This document shows, piece by piece, positions 21,440-32,602 of a stretch of 64,000 bases of DNA. The stretch is from NCBI RefSeq assembly GCF_033115175.1, contig NC_084847.1, positions 46,361,905-46,425,904 on the forward strand, read 5' to 3'. How positions within the stretch are numbered: the first letter of the stretch is position 1; every line of letters begins with the position of its first letter. The notes below the pieces were generated by a model that did not search any database, had not been told where the DNA came from, and worked only from the letters and a program-made list of their open reading frames with translations. The position numbers and the translations under genes were made by a program. Source of the stretch: Lepus europaeus. Lineage: Eukaryota > Chordata > Mammalia > Lagomorpha > Leporidae.

Positions 21440-21771
21440 GGCCGGCACCGTGGCTCACTAGATTAATCCTCCGCCTGCGGCGCCGGCATCCATATGGGCA
21501 CCAGGTTCTAGTCCCGGTTGCTCCTCTTCCAGTCCAGCTCTCTGCTGTGGCCCGAGAGGGCAGTGGAGGATGGCCAAAGTGCTTGGACACCTGCACCCGC
21601 ATGGGAGACCAGGAAGAAGCACCTGGCTCCTGGCTTCGGTTCAGCGTAGCTCTGGCCGTAGTGGCCATTTGGCGGGATGAACCAACAGAAGGAAGACCTC
21701 TCTCTCTCTCTCTCTCTCTCTCGCTCTCGCTCTCGCTCTCTCTCACTGCCTAACTCTATCTGTCAAAAAAA
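21440..21771 (+). mobile_element. CSINE, young type
   Basis: Head GGCCGGCACCGTGGCTCACT, an insertion-type CATCCATATGGGCACC between A- and B-box-like parts, B-box GGTTCTAGTCC, a (CT)n with CTCGCT variants and a short A-tail. Imperfect flanking duplication: GCATGCTGACT and GGATGCCGACC. Confidence 0.93.
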
Positions 21772-21995
21772 GGGGAAGGGGGATGCCGACCTGTAGACTG
21801 AACACTTCTCACTGACTCTGAGGAAGGACTGGGAGAGAGCAACATGGAGCTCAGGAAGGTGGGCCTGGGGTCAGAGAGTGACCTGCAGGTGCCTCCTCAT
21901 GCCAGTTCATCCCTTCCAGGAGAGGAGCCCCAGCAGGAAGCATGGCCCAGACCAAGGGTGAAATTCCTGGTTGGTGTCTCTCCGGCCTGGGATAA

Positions 21996-22769
21996 ATGGT
22001 AGGATGCAGAGCAGCTATAGGGGGTTTGCTTTGGGCAGGAGGTAAGGGCAGGGGCAGAGAAACATTTTCTTTTTGTCCCCGAGGCTATGGCAAACAGCCA
22101 ACATGTCTGCTGCTACAGGGGCTTTATTGCCTTTGTAGATATGAAGATGTCCTCCAGCAAAAAACACGAAGTCTTTGGTGGAGTCAGAACACTCCTGTTT
22201 GCTCAGCATGCTCCCGCCTGAAAAGTGTTTCTCCATTTGTTCCTGGGTTTGAGGGATTTAGAATTTCTTGGCCAGAATTGGTAGAAGCCCGTGTAGTTTC
22301 ACTTGTCTCTGGGGTGGGGGATCAGCCGCAGCCCAAGGAGTCAGCTCCTCCCAAGTCATCAGCTTCTCTTTTGGGGGTAGATATTAAGTCTTGCTGGAAC
22401 TTAGGGTTGAGAATCTCTAGGCCTCCTGGCTTGTTCCTGTCATGCACACACATACACAAACACACAATTAATACACTTTTGCTAATTCCTTCCTTGAAGG
22501 ACATACCCGCACATTTCTTGGAGATTTCTCTGTGCAGTGGGCAGAAAGGGGCAGATACAAGGAAGAGAGATGAGGGAGGTGGAGCCGGGGGAGGGAATTC
22601 TGTGTGGCCAGGGTCTCAGCACCAAGGAATTGGACATGGTGGGAAGAGGCAGCAGGGCCCATTGGGAACCTGTTCTCACATCAGCTTCCACAGGACACTG
22701 CCACCTGTCCTTCAATTCTTTGGCTGGGCATCTCCTTCAGATAAAGCGTTGCCTGGACACTGGGTTTAG
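21996..22769 (+). other. Unassigned 257-codon open frame, probably non-coding
   Basis: An ATG at 21996 is preceded directly by an in-frame TAA, so the frame cannot extend upstream except through a splice acceptor inside it. The context around the ATG is a weak Kozak (T at -3, G at +4). The translation is rich in Cys, Trp, Gly and Ser, contains no domain or signal peptide that I recognise, and ends at a TAG at 22767. It lies in repeat-free DNA, which makes it the only long frame not explained by a repeat. Its length is mildly surprising by chance but not proof of coding. I do not call it a gene. Confidence 0.12.
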
Positions 22770-24054
22770 CCTGTAGGGTGTTAGGGGCCTCTTCAGACCC
22801 CAAATGCTTTCAAAGAGCTACCTCTGCGTACCAACTGCCGTGGCCTGAGTGCTCATGTGTGTGAGGTCAGGGTAGGCTGCATTACGATGATGCGAGGATT
22901 ATTCATCATGTGTCCCATCCCCTCGTCCAAATCACTTTCCTACCTCCTGGTACCATTTTGGTTGCAATGGACAGGCATCCAATAGAGCTCTTGGAAGGAA
23001 ATGGGCTTCTGTGTTAGGAAGACATGGATGGGTGTGGATGGGAGAGCATCTCATAGAATCTAGGGCCATGAATGCTGTTGAGCCTCAGGAGGAGTGGAAC
23101 GGGGGTCTAGAGGGACGTAGCAAACCCAAGAAAATGATGTATCTCTGGTTCCTCTGTCCACATGAAAACAATCACTGTCAGCTGTCCACTGAGCAGCCAG
23201 CCTCAACTGGGAATGTGAGCTTTCAGTTCCAAGTTCCGTAGGAAATGAGCGCATTGCTGCTCACATCTGATCAAATCGATCAAATCAACCATGTCCAGGG
23301 AGGGGGGATCAACAAGTATGAACACAGCTGTTTCCATGATAAAGGGGAGAGGGCAATAGTTAGAGAACTCACCCAGTTCCTTGGCTGTCCACTGAGCACT
23401 TGCTATTATGGTTCTCTGTCAGAGCCCTTTTAAGAAGGTTGTCCCTACTAAACCCAAACCAGGGAGCTATGACTGGTTGAGAAGAAGCTGTGGGGTATAT
23501 AAAGATGGCCAGAGACTCTGCAGTAGTTTGTTGGGAGAGGCCCTACACGGAGGGTAGGGACTACAGAGGTAGGAACCCATTCCCCCCACCCCCACTTTTT
23601 GCCTTCTTTCCAGCCCATTTGCTTCCTACCTGTCAGCCTAAAGGAAGGCTGAAGAATTCTCTAGAACATGCATTCCTCATTGTATCAAGGGGAGATGACC
23701 TGTAGATTGGAACTTCCCTCTCTTCTACTCCTTTCTCATAAAAGTCTCAAAAAGGAAGCAAAGCAATGAAGACTCAACTAGACTCTAACCACTCACCGCG
23801 TTGGTTCCTTGGCATGGAGGTCTGATAGCATGTTCTTTTCCTTTGGGTCAGATTGTGAGGGCTGGGACTCATTGTACCAGGTCTAGAGCTGACTCACGGG
23901 TGGTTGGTGAGGCCAGGAGACCAACTAGAACAGGGTCACCAGGGAACAGAGATGCCCAGGTAGTTTCAACAAACCACAGCTAAGCAAACAATCCTACTAT
24001 GATGGTGCTGCTCTGGTCCAGTCCAAAAGGATCTGTTCTCTTATAGGGAGAAGT

Positions 24055-24335
24055 GGATGTGCACTATTGATATATGAGCTAAAAATAACCCGTGTTCCAA
24101 ACAAAGTGTTTTTTAGTATTTTGAAATGAAAACGTGTAGACAAAGCAAGGATTTAGAATGTATGAGTCATTAAATTGCTGACTCTGAAAGCGATGGAAAT
24201 TCAAAGGGAAATTTTCTCTCTACTTCCCCCTCCCACCCCTGTTCTGAATAGCTTATAAAAAGAGTCTCAACATAAACAAGACTCACAAACTACCTTGTGA
24301 TTTAAGGTCCATTGCCTGGTTACTCAGCTTGTCAT
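24055..24335. promoter_or_regulatory. Candidate enhancer with MEF2-type site
   Basis: CTAAAAATAA at 24079-24088 is a perfect MEF2 consensus. It is followed by AACAAAG (SOX/TCF-like), TGAGTCATTAAATTGCTGACTC (AP-1/MAF-like, split here as TGAGTCA near 24164 and GCTGACTC near 24177) and a TATAAAA-like GCTTATAAAAAG near 24251. Repeat-free. Function is inferred only from motifs. Confidence 0.3.
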
Positions 24336-24589
24336 CATTCGCTACATTGACAACATCAGCCAGAATCCCTCTTGCCTGTCCACCCGTATTTCTCCTCCTT
24401 GTACCAAACAGGTGTCTAGAGACTTCCATGGCCTGGTATTGGCCACTGCTCTCCATCCTTCCAAGGCTCAGTTTGCTGGACTGATCAGTCCTATCAAGTC
24501 GTGTGGCTAAGTGGAGACTCCAGGAGCCACGTCTTAGGGGCGAGTGCGTGTGGCAAGTGGCTCTCTAACATTCTCTGACAAATAATTTG

Positions 24590-24735
24590 GAGACCTTTCA
24601 CGCAGGATCGATGTTACTTCCTTTGTGATTGGCCTCATGCAAGCTGCTGGCAGTGGACGGTCTGCAGGACCTCAGTGTAGATGACAATTAATCTTAAATT
24701 GCTTCAGTGTCAATAAAGTGTGGAGGATGCTGATG
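24590..24735. promoter_or_regulatory. Candidate conserved non-coding element
   Basis: Ordered sequence (CTTTGTGATTGGCCTCATGC, GACAATTAATCTTAAATTGC) with a CCAAT-like GATTGG and homeodomain-like TTAATC cores. By appearance only. Confidence 0.25.
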
Positions 24736-24856
24736 CTACATCCAGCTCTTGGAGACTATAGGTGCGTGGTTAATCTTCAGAGCTTCCAGTAGCAAAGGAA
24801 ATGGCTTCCTTTTGTGTAACTTGGCTTCTCCAAACACAGTTTGAGCCAGGGACACT

Positions 24857-24915
24857 GTGTGTGTGTGTGTGTTGCATGTGCCTGGGTATATGCATGTGTG
24901 TGTGTGTGTATGTGT
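24857..24915. repeat. (TG)n microsatellite
   Basis: Two TG runs are separated by CATGTGCCTGGGTATATGCA. The overlapping His/Thr-rich minus-strand frame is low-complexity. Confidence 0.9.
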
Positions 24916-25405
24916 ATAAGACTAAACTGTTTATTTCCTGTTCTAAGGACCTGCCAAGTTCTCTAACTGGTGCAAATAATAAGTAGCCAACATATTCTGC
25001 GTCTGTTGAATGCTTCAAGCCTTACTCATTCAAGTATGACTTGTGTTGTTTGCCAGCCTCTGCACTGGGTGTTGAGGATAAAGAAATGAATTAGTACTTT
25101 CCTCAGACAGTTCACAGGCTCATGAAGAAGATGGATTCCTACTCACAAGAGAGTTTATTTGCTAGGATCATCATAAGCTCAAAGTGTGCCTAGGAGCATG
25201 TCAAGTGACATGCATGTACATACACATACATACACACATACAAGCAAGTGTCTGGGGCCAGAGTACTCCATTCATTTACTTATAAAATAAAAATAGAATG
25301 TGGATGATACTCCCTGAAGTTGTACAAAGCCTTTGGAATAAACAAGATATGTACATTCAGGTATTTGTTGCTATTAATGTGACCACACTGCTCTGTAATT
25401 TTTTT

Positions 25406-25763
25406 AACTCAACTTATTTATTTATTTATCTATCTATTTATTTATTTTGGACAGGCAGAGTTAGATAGTGAGAGAGAGAGAGACAGAGAGAAAGGTCTTC
25501 CTTCCGTTGGTTCACCCCCCAAATGGCCGCTATGGCTGGAGCTACGCCGATCTGAAGCCAGGAGCCAGGTGCTTCCTCCTGGTCTCCCATGTGGGTGCAG
25601 GGCCCAAGCACTTGGGCCATCCTTCACTGCCCTCCCGGGCCACATCAGAGAGCTGGCCTGGAAGAGGAGCAACCAGGACAGAATCCAGCACCCTGACCGG
25701 GACTAGAACCCAGTGTGCGGTGCCGCAGGCAGAGGATTAGCCCAGTGAGCTGCGGCGCTGGCC
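25406..25763 (-). mobile_element. CSINE, young type
   Basis: The antisense tail is a TTTA/TCTA mixture, then GGACAGGCAGAGTTAGATAG, GGCCGCTATGGCTGGAGCTA and head GCTGCGGCGCTGGCC. CTCAAC repeats at both edges (25408 and 25771) as a partial duplication. Confidence 0.93.
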
Positions 25764-25949
25764 TTTGACTCAACAATTTATTACCAATATCCTTTTCTGC
25801 TTACTTAACCAGTTCGGTTCCCCTATTGATGGGCATCCAGGTTGCTCTCTTATGTTGCTCATACAACCAGCAGTGCAAGGAGCATTCCTGTATACACTTA
25901 GTAATCATTGTGAACACGTACAAGCATTGTCTAAAGATAAATTTTCCAT

Positions 25950-26247
25950 TTTTAGAAAGATTTATTTGAAAGGTAGAGTTACAGACAGAGAGGGAGAGAT
26001 CTTCCATCTGCTGGTTCGTATCCCAAATGACTAGGCTAGGCTGAAGCCAGGAGCCAGGAGCTTCATCTGGGTCTCCTTTGTGGGTGGCAGGGGCCCAAGC
26101 ACCTGACCACAATACACTGCTTTCCCAGGAGCATTAGCAGGGAGCCACATTGAAAAGTGAAAAGCAGCTGGAACTCGAACTGGGGTACATATGGGATGCT
26201 GGCCTTGCAGCTGGTGGCTTAACCCATTGTGCCACAATACTGGCCCC
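25950..26247 (-). mobile_element. CSINE, older type, with target-site duplication
   Basis: AGATAAATTTTCC (about 25935) and AGATGAATTTTCC (about 26251) flank the copy. The purine stretch is short. The head reads CATTGTGCCACAATACTGG in antisense. Confidence 0.92.
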
Positions 26248-26554
26248 TAGAGATGAATTTTCCAGGAGCAAAACCTCTAGGTCAGAAAGCATGCACACTT
26301 CTTTTTTGCTATGTTCTTCCAACTTGCTGTCTAGTATTATTGCTCCAGTTCACCTAAGGGAAGGGACTTTGAGGACAGGGGAGTAAGAGGGGTAAGAGGC
26401 AACAGAAAGGAAATGCTTAGAGCTAATAATGAATGGGGCTGTGCTCTCTGGGGAAGTGCAAGGGCATTGGATCAAGCACACAGTCTACAATGAGGGGAAG
26501 AATTCTATAGGCACAAAGTGCAACTTCTCAACTGCATAAAAAATAATACAAACG

Positions 26555-26790
26555 ACCGTAGTTAAGAACTGCTGACCACTCTGTGCCATCCCCTGGAGAC
26601 TGGCTGACCCAGCCTTGGGACCCCATCTTTCACTCTGGGACCCACAAACTTCCCTGTGATTCTTCTAATACGTCGTGGCACCGGTTGATAGCTAACACTG
26701 ATGTCGTCCGCGTTCCTCCCAATGTGCTCCATACTTAGAAAGTCAATTGCCGATTTCTTTGGAAGGTGCTGGAGCATCCATCTTCCACAG
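26555..26790 (-). mobile_element. Probable hAT (MER5-like) remnant
   Basis: On the minus strand ATTAGAAGAATCACAGGGAA and GGTCAGCAGTTCTTAAC recall the internal and terminal parts of MER5A-type non-autonomous hAT elements. The adjoining 26660-26720 is unusually CpG-rich (ACGTCGTGGCACCGG, GTCGTCCGCG), which is odd for so old a repeat. A 71-codon minus-strand frame here has no recognised domain. Confidence 0.35.
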
Positions 26791-26938
26791 CACTGTGCTG
26801 GCTACTTGCAAGGAGAATCAAGCAATGGCCCAGAGTGTGCCTGACATTCTCAGATAAATAGGGTGCACGTTCATACAAGGTCCATTTCACCCCAGGGAAG
26901 TTAACATCAGGCATGATGTGTTGAGAGGCCGAATGTTA

Positions 26939-27277
26939 ATTAAAAAAAAAAAAGATTTACTTCCTTACTTATCTATTTACCTGAAACACAGAGCAACAGA
27001 GAGGTACACACACACACACACACAAACTTCTACCCACTGGTTCACGCCCCACATGCCCACAGTAGCTGCAGCTGTGTCAGGCAGGAACCAGGTACTCCGT
27101 CTGGGTCTCCTATGTGGGTGGGAGGAACTTAAGTATTTGAGCTGTCATCTGCTGCCTTCAGGGGCATTAGCAAGAAGTGGGATTTGAAGTGGAGCAGCTG
27201 TCACTCAAATCGACACTCTGATATGAGATACAGGGTCCTTGTGGGAGCTTAACCCTCTGTGCCACAATGCCTGCCCC
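26939..27277 (-). mobile_element. CSINE, older type
   Basis: Antisense copy with an (AC)n in place of the (GA)n (27007-27023). ACCCACTGGTTCACGCCC and head CTGTGCCACAATGCCTGCCC follow. Short flanking duplication GAATGTTA / GAATGCTA. Confidence 0.9.
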
Positions 27278-27461
27278 TGGAATGCTAGTTTTTAAGAGAA
27301 AAATCTTGGACATCAAAAGTAGCTTCTTGCTTGTGAGAGGACACTGTTTGGGGCTGTAATTGTCTCTCATCAGAAGTCCTTTTATGGAAAAATTTAGAAT
27401 TGTTGACACAGACTCAATTCATCTGACACACTCCTGGCGTTTACACCTCATCTTTATATAT

Positions 27462-27517
27462 TTTTTAAAAAGTTATTTATTTATTTGAAAGTCAGAGTTA
27501 CACACAGAGAGATGCAG

Positions 27518-27561
<44 letters not shown>

Positions 27562-27818
27562 CTTCCATCTGCTGGTTCACTCCCCAATTGGCTGTAAGAG
27601 CCTGAACTGCGCCTATCCGCAGCCAGGAGCCAGGAGATTCTTCCTGGTCTCTCACGTGGGTGCAGGGGCCCAAGGACTTGGGCCATCTTCTACTGCTTTC
27701 ACTGGCCATGGCAGAGAGCTGGATGGGAAGTAGAACAGCCAGGACTCAAACTGGCACCTATCTAGGATGCTGGCACTGCAGGTGGCAGCTTTACCCACTA
27801 TACCACAGTGCCGGCCCC
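27462..27818 (-). mobile_element. CSINE, older type, with target-site duplication
   Basis: Near-identical flanks (ACACCTCATCTTTATAT and GTACCACATCTTTAATT) bracket an intact antisense copy with a 45-base (GA)n. Both A-tail and head (CCACAGTGCCGGCCCC) are present. Confidence 0.93.
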
Positions 27819-28089
27819 TTGTACCACATCTTTAATTTGAGCATTTTACTCCTGTTGAGAAAGTGGGGCAGGAAAGAGGGCGAGTCCCTGTTGGGTATGC
27901 CCTAAATAATCTTGTTGCTAGCAGATTATCCAACAGCACTACCACTTAGTAACAAGTACCTCTTACTCAGTACAGAGTCCACAGGGCACTGGAGACACAA
28001 GAGGCCCCTCGGTCCCACTGGGCATCCCTCTCACTCAGTCTCAGTCTCTTCCATTGGAGCAAAGTCTAGTGTCCATGGATGACCCACAC

Positions 28090-28650
28090 ACCCAATACAG
28101 GGGTCTCTTCCTCTGGGACCTCTCCTTTTGTCTTGCTCCAGTTTCCATCACTTTGTTATAAACTACCCCAAACTCAGGGGCAAAATCAAGACCCGTGTTG
28201 TCCTCCTGGAGTCCCTGGGTCAGGAATCCAGTGGAGATGGCCTGTCTGTGCTCCATGATGTCTGGGGTCTCAGTTGGAAAAGCACAGATGACCGGGGCTG
28301 GGATTATTATGGTCATTCCCAAGTGGTTTGGTGTGGTTTGGCTTCAGGACCAGCCCAGCAGGCAGCACCAGCCTATGGCTCCTCCGTGTGCCCGTGCCCC
28401 CGACAGCATTCTACAATCATTCTATGAGACCCTCCAGAAATGAGCCTTCCAAGAGAAGCAGGTGGGAACTGATTGACCTTTGATGACTTAACCTTGTAAG
28501 CATCACTTCTTCCATGCACACAGCAGGGCCAAACCTCCCACCTGCTGAGGGTGGACACCAGCCATTGCATCTCCAGGGGAGGAGGCTCCAGGGATTTGAG
28601 GGCCATATTTGACAATGACCACACTTCCGCCTCATTGTCCAAGGACCCTT
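28090..28650. mobile_element. Possible ancient interspersed repeat, family unresolved
   Basis: TTTGTTATAAACTACCCCAA, GTCCCTGGGTCAGGAATCCA and TGTGCTCCATGATGTCTGGG resemble the layout of a mammal-wide MER-type repeat (the CCACCCCAAAACTTAGTGGC / CTGTGGGTCAG-type family). Divergence prevents a firm assignment. Confidence 0.35.
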
Positions 28651-28814
28651 TTTGCCACCTGCTCCTGGCGGTTCATATCTTGCAGAATCTTCTGGTTTCC
28701 CACTGTGAGGAGTAGGATACTAGTGACAGTTAATAGAACTTCCCAGTGATCCAAGAATCTTGTGGAGCTCTCTGACATTCTTATGTTGGAGGAGTGTTGG
28801 CTTATTATATTTTC

Positions 28815-28856
28815 TTTTTTTAAGATTTATTTATTTATTTGAAAGTCAGAGTTAGG

Positions 28857-28895
<39 letters not shown>

Positions 28896-29142
28896 CTTCC
28901 ATCCATCCCCAGTTGGCTGCCACGGCCAGGGCTGCACCTATCCGAAGCCAAGAGCCAGGAGCTTCTTCCAGGTCTCCCATGTGGGTGCAGGGGTCCAAGG
29001 ACCTGGGCCATTTTCTATTGCTTTCCCAGGCCATAGCAGAGAGCTGGATTGGAAGAGGAACAACCGGGACTAGAACTGGCGCCCATACAGGATGCCAGCA
29101 CTGCAGGTGGCGGCTTTACCTGCTACACCACAGCGCCGGCCC
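28815..29142 (-). mobile_element. CSINE, older type, with target-site duplication
   Basis: GGCTTATTATATTTTC (28799) and GGCTTATATTTTC (29143) flank the copy. The (GA)n is 34 bases. The body is about 20 bases shorter than usual after it, because the TGGTTCACTCC block is missing. Confidence 0.93.
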
Positions 29143-30477
29143 TGGCTTATATTTTCATGACTTAATCAAGGTTAGTGCTGTCTCAGCCCTCTGTAGCCTC
29201 ACTTAGGGACGTGTGCTATCTCAGCACCGTACCGGAGACTCTCAGACCAGCACTATCTTCTCTGAACATGCAGTGACGACCAAGTCGCCAGCCTCTGGGG
29301 TTAGGGAGAGAGTGAAAAGGGTGCAATTTCCTCTACTGTATCCTCTCTCAATTCTCCCCAAGTCCTTTAACATGCAGCAGATGGATCTAAATCACAGATT
29401 TTACTGACACCCCGGGAATAACTGGGATATTTCAATGTAGAGAAAAATTATGATGTATGAAGAAATCTTGGTAGAGTCAGGAGAAAGAAAATATTTTAAG
29501 GGTCCTTTGTATGCCTGGATCCCGTTAGCAATCTGATGAAGCCTGTGAATTACATTTTTTTAGTGTGTGAAATAGAACTCAAGGTAACAACAAAGGAAAT
29601 CAATCATACTGAAGTACAGCATCAAAATATTAAGCAAAACAAATGTGTGATATAATAATACATGAATTTCTTTGTTGATGCACTAAATAATACGATCAAG
29701 CAGTGGGTATAATAAGTAGCTTAAGTTTGAAATACTGCAGAGGTAAGTGTAAATAAGAGTGTGGAATAATTGTAACATGATAGGAAAACACTAGTGACAA
29801 AGTCACCCTGTGCCTCTGTGGCCCGTGGTCTGTATTCATAATGAAAGGAAATGCTAGATTTCAATTCCAGCTTAATACTTTGGAAAATAAAGGAATATTC
29901 TTTTGCATCCTAACTTGCGGACCCCTGGCTGGTTGGTTTCTTAGCCACACTTCCTTGGCTCAGGGTGGCCCTGCCCGCCCATTTCTGAGAGCTAGTGTGC
30001 CCTTCTTCAGGCCGTTTTAGGATCAATGTCCCATGTGTACACATTGATCTTTCTCTGGCTTTTTCTCCTGCCGACACCTCGTCTAACTCAAATACCCCAG
30101 CAGTAAGCAGTACAGTTAATGCTTTGGAAAATGCTAAACTGGTATGAGCTAATTCCTTCTTTTAATGAATACACATTTTTTTCAATTAGTGACAACATAG
30201 TTTGCATTCAATAAGCTAAGTAACAAAGCCAGGTAAGCTGCCCACAGAGACAGTTATCTCCATTTGATTGGTGTACATGCTAGCATCTAGCTAAGTTCAA
30301 ATTCCAGTCTGGCAAATGCATACTTCCAAATTAAAATGCCATTTGGAAATCTGCAGCAAACACATTTGTGAAGCATTTCTCGAATTTAAGAACGGCTTCT
30401 TCTAAGGTTTCAGTTGGTTTCTGGCACAGCCTGAGTCCGTCAAGAGGCTTCTGATCCCAGGGTAGAACAACTTCTTT
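29143..30477. other. Single-copy AT-rich stretch
   Basis: 1.3 kb has no recognised repeat or gene. It contains a few ordered segments (29540-29780, 30160-30320) that could be conserved. All frames are short. Confidence 0.45.
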
Positions 30478-30958
30478 TATTTAAAAAAAATTGTATTTAT
30501 TTTGCTTGAAAAGCAGATTTACAGAGAGAAGTCTTCCATCCACAGCTTCACTCTTAAAATGGCCACAACACCTTGGGCTGGGCCAGGTTGAGGCCAGGAG
30601 CCTGGAGCTCCATCTGGGTCTCCCATGTGGGTGGCAGGGGCTGAAGCACTTGGGCCGCCCTCTGCTGCTTTCCCAAGAGCATTAGCAAGGAGCTGCATTA
30701 GAATTGGAGCTGCTGGGGCCGGCGCCGCGGCTCACTAGGCTAATCCTCCACCTTGCGGCGCCGGCACACCGGGTTCTAGTCCCGGTCAGGGCACCGATCC
30801 TGTCCCGGTTGCGGCAAAGGGAATACCTTTCTCTCTGTCTCTCTCTCTCTGTCCACTCTGCCTGTCAAAAAAAAAAAAAAAAAAAGAATTGGAGCTGCTG
30901 GGACTCAAACCAGCGTGGAGAGGTAGCAATTGAATACACTGCATCACAACACCAGCCC
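30478..30958 (-). mobile_element. CSINE, old, split by a nested CSINE
   Basis: The antisense tail and body occupy 30478-30717 and the head 30885-30958 (ATCACAACACCAGCCC). AGAATTGGAGCTGCTGGG at 30700-30717 is repeated exactly at 30885-30902 around the inner copy. Confidence 0.92.
30718..30884 (+). mobile_element. Internally deleted young CSINE, 18-base duplication
   Basis: The head (CCGGCGCCGCGGCTCACTAG) and B-box GGTTCTAGTCC are perfect. The sequence then jumps from CTGTCCCGGTTGCGG straight to CAAAGGGAATACCTTTCTCT, omitting about 190 bases of the body before the (CT)n and A-tail. The flanking duplication is perfect, so the deletion was present in the RNA that inserted or arose soon after. 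Confidence 0.95.
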
Positions 30959-31014
30959 TGATGACAACATTTTTTTTTCACATGTAAGCCATTAATTCCC
31001 TTTTTTAATGTTTT

Positions 31015-32255
31015 ATTTTTAATTAGTTTTTTAAGATTCACTGTGCTTTGCAGATACAATTCTAAGAACATATTGATACTCCCTTCCTCCCGCCCGTTCT
31101 CTCTCCCACCCTCCTTCTTTCTCCCCCCCCCCCTTTTTAGTTTTTGAGATAACATATTTTAAATTTACATTGTAATACAAAGGCTTACTACTTCACTAAA
31201 TAAGTTTAACAAGTAAAAAACAAAAAGATGCTAGTTTAGTGGAGATATAGACAACAGTCATTAAAAAAATAATTGGATGCAAAAAATGATCGTTTTGCCC
31301 ATATACAGTAAATTTTAAAATCATAGATCATTAAAACTATAATAGTGTAACATTCTTAACCATTGGTTTCACAAAGGTATAAAGCAAAGTTCTACAAAAC
31401 TATGTTTTCAGCAATACTGAAAACACACAGACATTCTTTTTCTTTCCTCTTCTTCTTTTTTTTTTTAATTTGAGCTCCCACATGTAAGGGAGAACGTGTG
31501 GTATTTGTCTTTCTAGGTTCAGCTTATTTCACTCAACACGATGTCCTCCAATTGCATCCACTTTTGTGGCAAAAGGTAGAATTTCATTCTTTTTTATAGC
31601 TGAATAATACTCCATTGTGTATGTATACCACATTTTCTTTATCCATTCAACTGATGATGGACATTCATTTTGGCTATTGTGAACAGTGCTGCTGTGAGCA
31701 TGGTGATGCAGGTATCTCTTTGATACTTTGTGTTCCGTCTTTTGGGTATATACCCCAAAATATATATATTGGTGAGTTTGTGAATCATATGGCAAGTCTG
31801 TTTCTAGCTTTTAAGAAATCTTCACACTGTTTTCCAAGGTGGCTGCACTAATTTACATTCCCATCAATAGTGTATAAGTGTTCCCCTTTGTCCAGCATTT
31901 GTTTCTCTCTGCGTTTTGAATTTTAGCCATTCCGACAGGAATGAGGTAATATCTCATTGTGGTTCTGATTTGCATTTTCCTCATGCCTAGTGATGTTGAG
32001 CATTTTTTCATAAGTTTATTGGCCATTTGTATTTCTTTTTGGGGCACTGTCTACTGAAGTTCTTTGCCCATTTCTCAACTGGATTCATTGTTTTTTATTG
32101 TTGTTGTTGAGTTTTTTTAAGTTGCTGAAATATTCAGGATATTAATCCTTTGTCAGATAGGTGGTTTGCAAATATTTCTTCTCATTCTGTTGGATGTCTC
32201 TTCACTGTATTGATCATTTCTTTTGCTGTGCAAAAACCGATGGCAACTTTTTAAG
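31015..32255 (-). mobile_element. LINE-1 3' end with ORF2 C-terminus, 5'-truncated
   Basis: On the minus strand the ORF2 C-terminal region comes first (about 32250-31440), followed by the 3' UTR (about 31440-31015). The minus-strand frame near 31685-31535 encodes MWYTYTMEYYSAIKKNEILP, the hallmark near the end of L1 ORF2. The frame at 32047-31853 encodes [20 protein letters not shown], also ORF2. Stops and shifts separate the pieces, so the element is dead. The 3' UTR includes a C-rich stretch (31124-31134). Confidence 0.95.
31529..32047 (-). pseudogene. Broken L1 ORF2 (C-terminal part)
   Basis: This is the C-terminal region of the LINE-1 reverse transcriptase/endonuclease protein, downstream of the RT domain. 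Two open segments (32047-31853 and 31795-31529) in different frames preserve recognisable L1 peptides. Frameshifts and stops destroy continuity. It belongs to the 5'-truncated L1 around it and is not a host gene. Confidence 0.9.
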
Positions 32256-32286
32256 GAGACAACAGACTTAAAAACTCGAGCTTCCA

Positions 32287-32602
32287 GCAGGTGCTTGGGT
32301 CAGAGGTTAGGCCACCATTTGGGACACCTGCACCCTACATCAGAGCACTTGGCTCTGAGTCACAACTCTGTCTCCTGATTCCCTCTTCCTGCTAATGCAG
32401 ACCTTGGGAGGCAGAAGGTGATGGCTTAGATAGTTGGGCCCCTGCCACCCATGTAGGAGACTTGAATTGAGTTGTAGAATCCTGTCCATGGCCTTGTCCA
32501 GCCCTGTAGGCATTTAGGGAGTGAACCAGTGGTTGGGTGCTCTTTCTGTCTGTCTTTGTCTCTGTCTGTAAAATAAAAATAAAATAAGTAAAATAAAAAG
32601 AA
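32287..32602 (+). mobile_element. Old CSINE-related SINE
   Basis: Plus orientation: AGCAGGTGCTTGGGTCAGAG, TGCTAATGCAGACCTTGGGAGGCAGAAGG, GGCATTTAGGGAGTGAACCA (read in blocks), CTGTCTGTCTTTGTCTCTGT, then an AAATA-rich tail. It shares the subfamily signature with 20.4-20.7 kb. Confidence 0.8.

Larger units (their letters stand above)
21772..25405. other. Longest single-copy region of the window
   Basis: About 3.6 kb has no CSINE or L1. It contains the 257-codon plus-strand frame at 21996-22769, two conserved-looking blocks (24.05-24.33 and 24.59-24.73 kb), a (TG)n and, at 25020-25150, a weak match to a mammal-wide repeat. The scarcity of insertions may itself indicate constraint. Confidence 0.5.
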
